From positions 1 to 35,805 of IMG/VR virus record IMGVR_UViG_3300022925_002660: a DNA stretch of 35,805 nucleotides; one strand, given 5' to 3'. The notes beneath the pieces are model-generated. The model did no database searches. It saw only the letters and a list, made by a program, of their open reading frames with translations, and was not told where the DNA came from. Below are positions 23,639-29,259 of the stretch, piece after piece. Each line of letters begins with the position of its first letter. Within the stretch, counting starts at the first letter, position 1. The stretch comes from a virus. Both the position numbers and the translations under genes were made by a program.

Positions 23639-23705
23639 TGAAAAATTAGATCGTGCTATGAGAGCACCGATTAACCCCAACAAACTCAGAGACAAAGGAT
23701 TATAA
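23622..23705 (+). CDS. Possible 27-residue peptide overlapping queE end
   Basis: ATG 23622 to TAA 23705 gives a 27-residue basic peptide (RSEKLDRAMRAPINPNKLRD core). It overlaps the last 17 bases of queE and fills the gap to the next gene. It could be a real small protein or a chance frame. No clear ribosome site precedes it (CTTTGGCA). Confidence 0.3.
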   Translation: MRGERSEKLDRAMRAPINPNKLRDKGL

Positions 23706-24107
23706 ATGCCATATCACACTAGTGCAAATTTATTTGAAGTAGGCGACTTTATCAGTCACGCAGGTCTACCACTGCCTTGGAAGATCGAATGCGATGCTAT
23801 TAGACCAGAATGGTGGGACGGACTAGCACGTATGATTATGGACTATCAAACAGAACCTTTTAGTAAAGTAGTTGGTATTCCAAGAGGCGGATTACCATTA
23901 CAAGGCGCAATGGAAAAGTATGTAACACCTGGCGATCATCCTTGGATGGTTGTTGATGATGTGTACACAACTGGTACTAGCTTCAGAGAATTCTGTACAA
24001 CCAAACAAACAATGCATGCTTACAAGTGGTGTATTTTTGCACGTAAACCACTGGTAATAGATGAACCACATGACGTAAGAGCATTGTTTACTATGCCCGC
24101 TAAATAA
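23706..24107 (+). CDS. Second phosphoribosyltransferase-like protein
   Basis: A 133-residue PRTase: GIPRGGLPLQGAM (pyrophosphate loop) and WMVVDDVYTTGTSF (PRPP motif, about residues 80-93) with the acidic pair DD. It lacks the hood domain of larger enzymes and is short (usual 160-200). Likely salvage of a base, or a regulatory PRPP-binding protein. It follows QueE at 67 bases, so a link to deazaguanine or nucleotide supply is possible. Which base it uses is unknown. Confidence 0.75.
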   Translation: MPYHTSANLFEVGDFISHAGLPLPWKIECDAIRPEWWDGLARMIMDYQTEPFSKVVGIPRGGLPLQGAMEKYVTPGDHPWMVVDDVYTTGTSFREFCTTKQTMHAYKWCIFARKPLVIDEPHDVRALFTMPAK

Positions 24108-24121
24108 TTATAGAGAAAGCT

Positions 24122-24400
24122 ATGTTAGACAAACTCAAGAACATTTTTAATAAAAGTAAAACAGTAGAAACTAAAGAACAAGCAGTTGGTCCATGGGTTA
24201 AGGTGATCGAAGTACACTTTGATAAAGATAACCCGCAACGTGGATATTTTGAACTGGATTGGAATGACGACTTTGTTGGATTACTAGGCGAAGCTGGTTA
24301 TGCCGGCGCTACCCCCGAAGCAATTGTCGACTTATGGTTTAACGACTTATGTCGTAGTATTATACTAGATCAAGAGTCGGGCGAAGGCAATGTTCAATAA
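24122..24400 (+). CDS. Conserved small phage protein, unknown function
   Basis: A 92-residue acidic protein starting after a weak AGAGAAAGCT site. Features: basic N-terminal helix (DKLKNIFNKSKT), a strand WVKVIEVHFDKDNPQRGYFELDW and a helix EAIVDLWFNDLCRSII. I know no function. It overlaps the next gene by 11 bases. Confidence 0.62.
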   Translation: MLDKLKNIFNKSKTVETKEQAVGPWVKVIEVHFDKDNPQRGYFELDWNDDFVGLLGEAGYAGATPEAIVDLWFNDLCRSIILDQESGEGNVQ

Positions 24401-24878
24401 TAATCAGATTGAAGAATTAGTAGAACTACTGAGTACACTAAACAGCGATACTAAAATTTATTTTGGCTGTGATAGTGTAAGAACAATCAAGAAAAACATT
24501 TGGTATGCACGTTATGCAACTGTTGTTATCGTACACAAAAACGGTAATAAAGGTTGCCGTTTGTTCAGTCATGAAGATACGCTGATAGATTATGATACAA
24601 AATATAATCGACCACGTATGCGGCTAATGAATGAAACTATTAAAGTGTGCGAAGCATATGTGCAACTTGCACCATTTATAGATGAATTTGATTGTGAGAT
24701 ACATTTAGATATTAACACAGACCCACAGCATGGTAGTAGTTGTGTAGCAAAAGAAGCTGCTGGGTATGTCCTAGGTATGACAGGGCTAGAGCCCAAACTC
24801 AAACCACAAGGGTTTGCTGCCAGTTACGGCGCAGATGGAGTTGCCCACGGGCGTAGTCAGAGATTTATAACAACATGA
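24390..24878 (+). CDS. RNase H-like protein (DUF458/YkuK-like)
   Basis: A 162-residue protein with IYFGCDSVR early, VVIVHKNGNKGCRLF, a helix with MNETIKVCEAYVQL, HLDINTDPQHGSS and GYVLGMTG...KPQGFAASYGADG. This is the RNase H-like fold plan of DUF458 (YkuK), with acidic residues Asp28, the Glu in MNE and Asp in LDIN positioned like a metal centre. Nuclease activity is not proven for the family. The stop overlaps the next ATG. Confidence 0.75.
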   Translation: MFNNNQIEELVELLSTLNSDTKIYFGCDSVRTIKKNIWYARYATVVIVHKNGNKGCRLFSHEDTLIDYDTKYNRPRMRLMNETIKVCEAYVQLAPFIDEFDCEIHLDINTDPQHGSSCVAKEAAGYVLGMTGLEPKLKPQGFAASYGADGVAHGRSQRFITT

Positions 24879-25102
24879 ACGAATCACCAAAACTAATATT
24901 ACTATCAGACATAATAGAACAAAAAGTTCGCAAAGAACGTGAGCTAGACTTTTATCAAAAAGAACTAGAAAAACTACAAGAGAAAATGTATTGGCTTAGA
25001 CGTGAGATTGGATTAAACGAAACTATCATTGATATTATCAAAAATGACAATGTAGTAGACTTTAAAGAAAATATGGAAAAGAGACTTATCGATGATAAAT
25101 AA
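24875..25102 (+). CDS. Small coiled-coil protein
   Basis: A 75-residue charged helical protein with a long heptad region (QKVRKERELDFYQKELEKLQEKMYWLRREI split here by eye, residues 15-45). It overlaps the preceding stop by 4 bases. It ends just before the terminator at 25121 and its last bases form a late-promoter-like motif. Function unknown; probably a dimer. Confidence 0.65.
   Translation: MNESPKLILLSDIIEQKVRKERELDFYQKELEKLQEKMYWLRREIGLNETIIDIIKNDNVVDFKENMEKRLIDDK
25094..25101 (+). promoter_or_regulatory. GATAAATA motif (late-promoter-like, weak)
   Basis: One mismatch from the T4 late consensus TATAAATA and 70 bases upstream of the synthetase ATG. A terminator hairpin lies between, so a transcript from here would have to pass it. 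Therefore low confidence. Confidence 0.25.
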
Positions 25103-25120
25103 ATCGATGACATAAAGTAA

Positions 25121-25149
25121 GCTCAATTTTTTTTGAGCAAATTTTTTTT
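25121..25149 (+). terminator. Intrinsic terminator
   Basis: Inverted repeat GCTCAA (25121-25126) and TTGAGC (25133-25138) with a 6-base T loop, then AAA and a run of eight T up to 25149. It ends the long operon that includes queE and the two PRTases and separates it from the synthetase. The stem is short, so read-through is likely. Confidence 0.65.
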
Positions 25150-25170
25150 AGGTTGAAAGAAGGAAAAAAA

Positions 25171-26013
25171 ATGACACAACTAATAAATCCAACAAAATTT
25201 ACAAACACAGTGGGCCTTTTGAGGTCCTTTTTTTTAGACAAAGGTTTCGAAGAAGTACACACTCAAAATAGACTAAGCATACTTGCCGCATGTGAAGATC
25301 CGTTCAATGTAGCAACTTATAACTATGCAGGCAATACTTGGCCGTTGCCTCAAACAGGGCAGATGTGGTTAGAACATGAATTATTAAGTAGCCCCGATAG
25401 TAAGGGGTTTTTTTGTGTCAGCACAAGTTATAGACAAGAACCAAATGCAATACCAGGTAGACATGACATTATCTTTCCAATGTTTGAATTTGAGATGCCA
25501 GGCAGTGTAGATGATCTTAAAGCAATGGAATATGAACTGTGTGACTACTTGGGCTTTGATCCGCTAACAGAAAAAACATACAGAGAATGGCAACAACATT
25601 GGGGACTGAGTGCTGATACAGAAATGGAAGCAGAACATGAGCTAGCAATGGAAAGAAGTTTTGGCAGTTGCTTGATCACAGACTTCCCAGAACTAACAAG
25701 TCCTTTTTGGAACATGGCACGTAACGACGATGGCGAAACTGCAAAGAAAATGGATGTCATCTTAGGTGGTATGGAAACTATCGGATCGGCAGAACGTAGT
25801 TGTGATGTTGATATGATGCGTGATACATTCCACAGTATTGTAGACGGAGAGTATGCACAGTTATTATACAAACTGTTTGGTAAAGAACGTGTAGAAGCAG
25901 AACTAGAAGAGTTCCTCAAGTTTGACTTCTTCCAACGTGTTGGTGGCGGCATTGGTATGACAAGAATGATTGCGGCGCTGGACAAACAAGGAAAGTTTGC
26001 CCTAGCTGCATAA
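25171..26013 (+). CDS. Minimal asparaginyl-tRNA synthetase-like protein (catalytic core only)
   Basis: The ATG at 25171, after AAGGA, gives 280 residues; a TTG at 25153 is less likely. Class II motif 2 is STSYRQEPN...GRHDIIFPMFEFE (Arg88, Glu90, Arg97-His98), and motif 3 is GGGIGMTRM (residues 258-266, Arg265). LPQTGQMWLEHELL matches the SGQL region, and LITDFPELTSPFWNMARNDDG and METIGSAERS match the TDYP and EIIGGSQRE blocks of AsnRS. The anticodon-binding OB domain is absent, as in archaeal AsnRS paralogs that make asparagine. It could aminoacylate the tRNA 17 bases downstream or amidate a carboxylate. Two terminator-like hairpins lie inside the gene. Confidence 0.85.
   Translation: MTQLINPTKFTNTVGLLRSFFLDKGFEEVHTQNRLSILAACEDPFNVATYNYAGNTWPLPQTGQMWLEHELLSSPDSKGFFCVSTSYRQEPNAIPGRHDIIFPMFEFEMPGSVDDLKAMEYELCDYLGFDPLTEKTYREWQQHWGLSADTEMEAEHELAMERSFGSCLITDFPELTSPFWNMARNDDGETAKKMDVILGGMETIGSAERSCDVDMMRDTFHSIVDGEYAQLLYKLFGKERVEAELEEFLKFDFFQRVGGGIGMTRMIAALDKQGKFALAA
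25212..25235 (+). terminator. Terminator-like hairpin inside the synthetase gene
   Basis: GGGCCT (25212-25217), a 4-base loop and AGGTCC (25222-25227), with one G-T pair, followed by eight T (25228-25235). It lies at codons 14-22 of the AsnRS-like gene, so it would stop transcription early unless translated through. The T run encodes Phe-Phe-Leu, so part of the pattern may reflect protein constraint. Confidence 0.5.
25391..25414 (+). terminator. Second terminator-like hairpin inside the synthetase gene
   Basis: GCCCC (25391-25395) and GGGG (25404-25407) form a 4-5 base-pair stem with an 8-base loop, followed by seven T (25408-25414). It lies near codon 75 of the same gene. The short stem makes its strength uncertain; the pairing of two such elements in one gene is notable. 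Confidence 0.4.
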
Positions 26014-26030
26014 CAGTTAATCCGGGGTGG

Positions 26031-26121
26031 TGAAATTGGTAGACACGCACGACTGTTTATCGTGTGGTAAGTAACTCGCAAAGTATTTACCGTGGAGGTT
26101 CGAATCCTCCCCCCGGAGCCA
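26031..26121 (+). tRNA. Atypical type II tRNA with GTT (Asn) anticodon
   Basis: A 91-base cloverleaf with encoded CCA. Acceptor stem TCCGGGG (26031-26037) pairs with CCCCGGA (26111-26117); the discriminator is G73. The D arm GTGAAATTGGTAGACAC is typical of tRNA-Leu. The anticodon stem CACGA/TCGTG closes loop CTGTTTA, giving anticodon GTT with T at position 37. The variable arm is very long, stem GGTAAGTA with TATTTACC (one G-T) around a loop. T arm GGAGG/CCTCC with TTCGAAT. The class II backbone and variable arm suit Leu or Ser, while anticodon and G73 suit Asn. It lies 17 bases after the AsnRS-like stop. Confidence 0.85.
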
Positions 26122-26137
26122 ACTAATAAATATTTTA

Positions 26138-26638
26138 ATGCAAGAATTTAAATCTAGTATTGAAAATTGGATCAACAACTTTTTAAGTAAACCATCGGCT
26201 ACATTTAACAATTTACCGCCATGTCCTTTTGCAAAGAAGGCTTGGCAGGATAATGCTGTACACACACATTGGCTTAACGATACATTTGAGATCAAGTTAA
26301 TTATCACAGCTGAACTAGAAAACTATACATATCATTGGCCCAAAGGCAAAGAAGTAGTAATACTAGGATTTGATCCCAATCGTATTTCACCACAAGAACT
26401 CAGCATCATAATCGACAACACATACAAATTATTAGATGACCGTGGATATATTGCACTAGAAGATCATCCCGATGAAGTAGAACAAGTACAGGATGTTGTA
26501 CTCAATCAAGGCACTTACGGACTTGTACTAATACAACCCAAAGACAAACTAGACCTAGCCAGAGCTATGTTAGAAAAACAAAACTATTACAAAAATTGGA
26601 CACCAAAATACAAACAAGAGGTTCAAACTCGTGAGTGA
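26138..26638 (+). CDS. Conserved phage protein, unknown function
   Basis: A 166-residue protein beginning 16 bases after the tRNA. Blocks include NNLPPCPFAKKAWQDNAV, LGFDPNRISPQELSIII, GYIALEDHPDEVEQVQDV and a tail YYKNWTPKYKQEV; I recall the plan from marine T4-like phages. A CPFAKKA motif with one Cys near residue 28 is the only reactive-looking element. It lacks a ribosome site, so it may be translated by coupling or from a leaderless position. Overlaps the next gene by 8 bases. No function known. Confidence 0.68.
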   Translation: MQEFKSSIENWINNFLSKPSATFNNLPPCPFAKKAWQDNAVHTHWLNDTFEIKLIITAELENYTYHWPKGKEVVILGFDPNRISPQELSIIIDNTYKLLDDRGYIALEDHPDEVEQVQDVVLNQGTYGLVLIQPKDKLDLARAMLEKQNYYKNWTPKYKQEVQTRE

Positions 26639-27065
26639 TTTATATGCAAGATATAAGTTATCAGACACAAATTATCGTGTAAGCAAAAATGCTCAGTTGC
26701 TGAACAATCCTCCTTGTAAACTATTACAACAAATATACGACACATACTGCAAATACAAAAAGTTTGAAAGTGTTATGCCGTTGTTTGATGAAGACTTGTG
26801 TGCGCCACGCAGTGACATAATAGGATATTTTGATAACAGTAAACTAGTAGCGTTTAGTCATTACCATCGTTTCAATGATAAAAATGTCGAAGCAATACAA
26901 TTTGCATGGGACTATGCAACTCCAAAACTACATTTAGGAATTAAAAGTTTACGCCATGAATGTGCTTATTACAAAGCTCAGGGTGTAGAATACATATACG
27001 TAGGACAAGCAGACGAATACAAAAAGAAAATTAATGGCTTTGAAATATGTGGATCTAGGTTTTAA
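26631..27065 (+). CDS. Aminoacyl-tRNA-protein transferase-like (GNAT-like) protein
   Basis: A 144-residue protein. Its C-terminal half KLVAFSHYHRFNDKN...FAWDYATPKLHLGIKSLRHE...AYYKAQGVEYIYVGQADEYKKKINGFE resembles the C-terminal GNAT-like domain of arginyl/leucyl-tRNA-protein transferases (strand, DY/DP block, LGIxxL helix, YxYxG strand, then xYKxxxxGF). The N-terminal CPxC-type region of ATE is absent. Similar conserved proteins occur in cyanophages without named function. Following the AsnRS-like gene and the odd tRNA, it could use the charged tRNA to modify a protein. Inference by pattern. Confidence 0.5.
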   Translation: MSDLYARYKLSDTNYRVSKNAQLLNNPPCKLLQQIYDTYCKYKKFESVMPLFDEDLCAPRSDIIGYFDNSKLVAFSHYHRFNDKNVEAIQFAWDYATPKLHLGIKSLRHECAYYKAQGVEYIYVGQADEYKKKINGFEICGSRF

Positions 27066-27069
27066 CTGG

Positions 27070-27098
27070 TTGACAAGTATAAATAAACATAGTATATT
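27070..27098 (+). promoter_or_regulatory. Early promoter with embedded late-type TATAAATA
   Basis: Perfect -35 TTGACA (27070-27075), 17-base spacer and -10 TATATT (27093-27098). The spacer contains TATAAATA (27078-27085), the exact T4 late-promoter consensus. So one site could serve both early host polymerase and late phage-modified polymerase. It leads into the leader RNA and tRNA genes. Confidence 0.75.
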
Positions 27099-27126
27099 AT
27101 AGTTAATAACAACAAAGGAACTTTAA

Positions 27127-27186
27127 ATGTTACACACAGTCGGAACAGACAATTATGGTTGGTGCTCTAAGGAGGGCATGTTCTAG
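27127..27186 (+). CDS. Possible 19-residue leader peptide
   Basis: AAAGGA lies 8 bases before an ATG at 27127. The frame encodes MLHTVGTDNYGWCSKEGMF and stops at TAG 27184-27186; the same frame stays open after the TAG to 27252. It sits between a promoter and a terminator at 27214. It contains one Trp, and tRNA-Trp is the next gene after the terminator, which hints at attenuation. It may instead be a chance frame in a small RNA. Confidence 0.35.
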   Translation: MLHTVGTDNYGWCSKEGMF

Positions 27187-27213
27187 TGTGACGTAAAAGT
27201 TATTTTAGACATG

Positions 27214-27244
27214 GCCCTCTGTAGAAATACAGGGGGCTTTTTTT
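27214..27244 (+). terminator. Strong intrinsic terminator with GAAA tetraloop
   Basis: A 10-base-pair stem: GCCCTCTGTA (27214-27223) with TACAGGGGGC (27228-27237), one G-T pair, closed by GAAA, followed by seven T (27238-27244). This is a textbook rho-independent terminator. The next base (27245) is the first base of tRNA-Trp, so read-through or processing must decide tRNA expression. Confidence 0.85.
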
Positions 27245-27318
27245 GTCGGTGAAGTGTTATGGTAGCACGGCGGTCTCCAAAACCGCAAGCGGGGGTTCGA
27301 CTCCCTCCACCGATGCCA
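27245..27318 (+). tRNA. tRNA-Trp (CCA)
   Basis: Acceptor GTCGGTG (27245-27251) with CACCGAT, discriminator G73 and encoded CCA. D arm GTG...CAC with GGTAG; anticodon stem GCGGT/ACCGC around loop CTCCAAA gives anticodon CCA. T arm GGGGG/CCCTC with TTCGACT. G73 is standard for tRNA-Trp. The first acceptor pair is G-T. Confidence 0.93.
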
Positions 27319-27319
27319 A

Positions 27320-27392
27320 GCGGGTATGCACAAGGTGTGTCGCCAGCCTTCCAAGCTGTGTAGTAGGGGTTCGATTCCCCTTACCCGCTCCA
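27320..27392 (+). tRNA. tRNA-Gly (TCC)
   Basis: Acceptor GCGGGTA (27320-27326) with TACCCGC (27382-27388), discriminator T73 and CCA. Anticodon loop CTTCCAA gives TCC (Gly), in a stem CAGC/GCTG extended by a C-T mismatch. T arm GGGG...CCCC with TTCGATT. The D arm (CACAAGGTGTG) is short with an unusually small loop. U73 is typical for Gly. It starts one base after tRNA-Trp. Confidence 0.9.
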
Positions 27393-27399
27393 AAAACTC

Positions 27400-27428
27400 T
27401 TGACATTATTAATGAATACTGTTAGTAT
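27400..27428 (+). promoter_or_regulatory. Promoter for the RNase H/FEN gene
   Basis: TTGACA (27400-27405), 17-base spacer, TAGTAT (27423-27428, four of six consensus bases). Transcription would start about 27435, downstream of the TTG at 27400 and the ATG at 27412, which supports the later TTG start at 27457 for the nuclease gene. It lies 7 bases after tRNA-Gly. Confidence 0.6.
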
Positions 27429-27456
27429 ATACACAATAGCAATCGAGGACAATACA

Positions 27457-28437
27457 TTGACATATATCTTAGTAGACACAGCAAACATGTTTTTTCGTGC
27501 AAGACACGTAGTACGTGGAGACAGCATTGAAACAAAGATAGGCATGGCTTATCATATTATGTTTGCAAGTATTCTCAAAGCATACAGAGACTTTAATGGT
27601 AGTCATGTTGTGTTTTGTTTAGAAGGTCGCAGTTGGCGCAAGGACTTTTACGAGCCTTACAAAGCAAATCGCAAAGCAGCTCGTGATGCACTTACACCTA
27701 AAGAAGCAGAAGAAGATCAAGCATATTGGAATGCTTTTGATGAGCTTAAAACATTCTTAGACAAGAAGACTAACTGTACAGTATTGCAACACGCAAACTG
27801 TGAAGCAGATGACTTTATTGCTCGTTGGATACAAAATCATCCTGATGATGAACATGTTATTGTTAGCAGTGACAGCGACTTTTATCAGTTGCTCACAGAC
27901 AAAGTTACACAGTACAATGGCATTACTAATCAACACATTAGACTAGATGGTATTGTAAACGACAAAGGCAAGCCTGTGATTGACAACAAAACTAAAGAGC
28001 AAAAACAAATTGGTGACCCTGCTTGGTTGTTGTTTGAAAAGTGTATGCGAGGCGATAGCAGTGACAATGTGTTCAGTGCATTTCCTGGTGTACGTAAAAA
28101 GGGTACCAAAAACAAAGTTGGACTACTGGAAGCATTTGCTGACAGAGACAACAAAGGCTTTAATTGGAATAACATGATGCTACAGCGTTGGACAGATCAC
28201 AACGGAGAAGAGCATCGTGTGTTGGACGATTATCAGCGTAATGTTACGCTTATCGATCTAACTGCACAACCACAAGATATTAAACAAGCATTAGACGAAG
28301 CTATTACAACACAGGTACAAAAAGTTCCTGCGAGTATGGTAGGCGTACACTTTATGCGCTTTTGTGGTTTACATGATCTACAACGACTCAGTGATAATGC
28401 TGAAGCACACAGTGAATATTTGAATAGCGCATATTAG
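27457..28437 (+). CDS. rnh: T4 RNase H-like 5'-3' exonuclease (FEN family)
   Basis: TTG at 27457 with GAGG 8 bases upstream gives 326 residues (T4 RNase H 305). Starts TYILVDTANMFFRARHVV with the first metal Asp. Metal clusters follow at NCEADDFIARW (about 115-125) and VSSDSDFYQLL (about 136-146), then GDSSDNVFSAFPGVRKKGTKNKV, the helix-three-turn-helix with DNA-binding lysines. It removes RNA primers and flaps during replication. The promoter overlapping earlier possible starts supports this start. Confidence 0.92.
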   Translation: MTYILVDTANMFFRARHVVRGDSIETKIGMAYHIMFASILKAYRDFNGSHVVFCLEGRSWRKDFYEPYKANRKAARDALTPKEAEEDQAYWNAFDELKTFLDKKTNCTVLQHANCEADDFIARWIQNHPDDEHVIVSSDSDFYQLLTDKVTQYNGITNQHIRLDGIVNDKGKPVIDNKTKEQKQIGDPAWLLFEKCMRGDSSDNVFSAFPGVRKKGTKNKVGLLEAFADRDNKGFNWNNMMLQRWTDHNGEEHRVLDDYQRNVTLIDLTAQPQDIKQALDEAITTQVQKVPASMVGVHFMRFCGLHDLQRLSDNAEAHSEYLNSAY

Positions 28438-28439
28438 TA

Positions 28440-28952
28440 ATGGGTAAATACTTACAAGCTAGAGAAGTTGTAGAAAACAGTTTCTGGATAGTAGAGAGCA
28501 AGGGAACAAAAGTTGGCACTCTACGCAATAAACCAGAGGGTTATGTTTTTTATGAGAACACAAGCCGCACAGAAACTGTTTTGGATAATCTAGATAGATT
28601 TCGTTTTGAAAAACAAAAAATTAAAAAGACTGTAAACGCATCTACAAATGGCTATCCCACTAACGTTGATACTGTGTACAACGAACAGCTACAAGATACA
28701 GTGCCGGTATACACTAAAACCGCCACAAGTCAACAACATTTTGCGGCTGGATACTGGGGGATATTATTTCCACACGGATGGAGGCCAAGTTTCTGTCCTA
28801 GACTAAAAACATTGCAGGACTATCCGTATATAGGACCTTATACCAATGAAGCGGACATGTACCTTGCAATGAAGCGAAGGGTACAAGAAGATGAAAAAGC
28901 TATTAAGTTTACTACTGCTAGTGCCAGTGATAGCACAAGCACAACAGGCTAA
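28440..28952 (+). CDS. Conserved phage protein, unknown function
   Basis: A 170-residue protein 2 bases after the nuclease stop. It starts KYLQAREVVENSFWIVESKGTKVGTLR with GYVFYEN, a small beta-rich domain seen in marine T4-like phages, and continues with a Tyr/Pro-rich part (AAGYWGILFPHGWRPSFCP). The final 21 residues overlap the next gene by 62 bases. No function known. Confidence 0.7.
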   Translation: MGKYLQAREVVENSFWIVESKGTKVGTLRNKPEGYVFYENTSRTETVLDNLDRFRFEKQKIKKTVNASTNGYPTNVDTVYNEQLQDTVPVYTKTATSQQHFAAGYWGILFPHGWRPSFCPRLKTLQDYPYIGPYTNEADMYLAMKRRVQEDEKAIKFTTASASDSTSTTG

Positions 28953-29259
28953 TCCTGATGACCAAAAAATGTTTATAGCTAGACAGTTTTGCGGACCATT
29001 TATGGATGTTTTAAAAACTCCAGAGAAATGGAAAGAAGGCATGTTGTTTACAGGAGATGGAGTAAGTTTCGAAGCACGTACAGGACAACCATATCAAGCT
29101 GGTGCGTTTTTCTTTGTGAATCAAGAAACAGGTACATGGAGTTTAGTAAACGTATACGGAGACGGAATGGCATGTATGGTTCAAACTGGAAGAAATTTTA
29201 AACCTTATGTTGGTGGACAACCTTGGGATAAAAAACCAGAAAAGCAATTAACACCATGA
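28891..29259 (+). CDS. Secreted or periplasmic small protein with signal peptide
   Basis: A 122-residue protein whose N-terminus MKKLLSLLLLVPVIAQAQQ is a classic signal peptide with an AQA-Q cleavage site. The mature part has two cysteines (QFCGPF, GMACMV) that may pair. The frame overlaps the previous gene by 62 bases; AAGAAG before the ATG is a weak ribosome site. Possible role at the host envelope, such as superinfection exclusion, but no family recognised. Confidence 0.7.
   Translation: MKKLLSLLLLVPVIAQAQQANPDDQKMFIARQFCGPFMDVLKTPEKWKEGMLFTGDGVSFEARTGQPYQAGAFFFVNQETGTWSLVNVYGDGMACMVQTGRNFKPYVGGQPWDKKPEKQLTP

Larger units (their letters stand above)
27105..27244 (+). ncRNA. Candidate leader/small RNA between promoter and terminator
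   Basis: A transcript of about 140 bases from the start expected 7 bases after the -10 box to the end of the T run at 27244. It contains the short frame at 27127 and ends with the strong hairpin. Its end directly abuts the 5' end of tRNA-Trp. It could be a regulatory leader, a small RNA or a small messenger. No known RNA family is evident to me. Confidence 0.45.

Noticed and set aside
17492-24107. The two phosphoribosyltransferases as duplicates of one gene
   Set aside because: They share only the PRPP motif; lengths (178 and 133) and the other blocks differ, so they are separate lineages.
25545-26081. A 178-codon minus-strand frame across the AsnRS-like gene and the tRNA
   Set aside because: Runs through the clear class II motifs on the opposite strand and into the tRNA.
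27105-27244. PreQ1 riboswitch in the leader RNA
   Set aside because: The short preQ1 aptamer pattern with its A-rich tail was not found, and the downstream genes are tRNAs.
27205-27425. Short frames on both strands over the tRNA-Trp and tRNA-Gly genes
   Set aside because: They cover well-formed tRNAs and contain the palindromic stems; translation would be meaningless.
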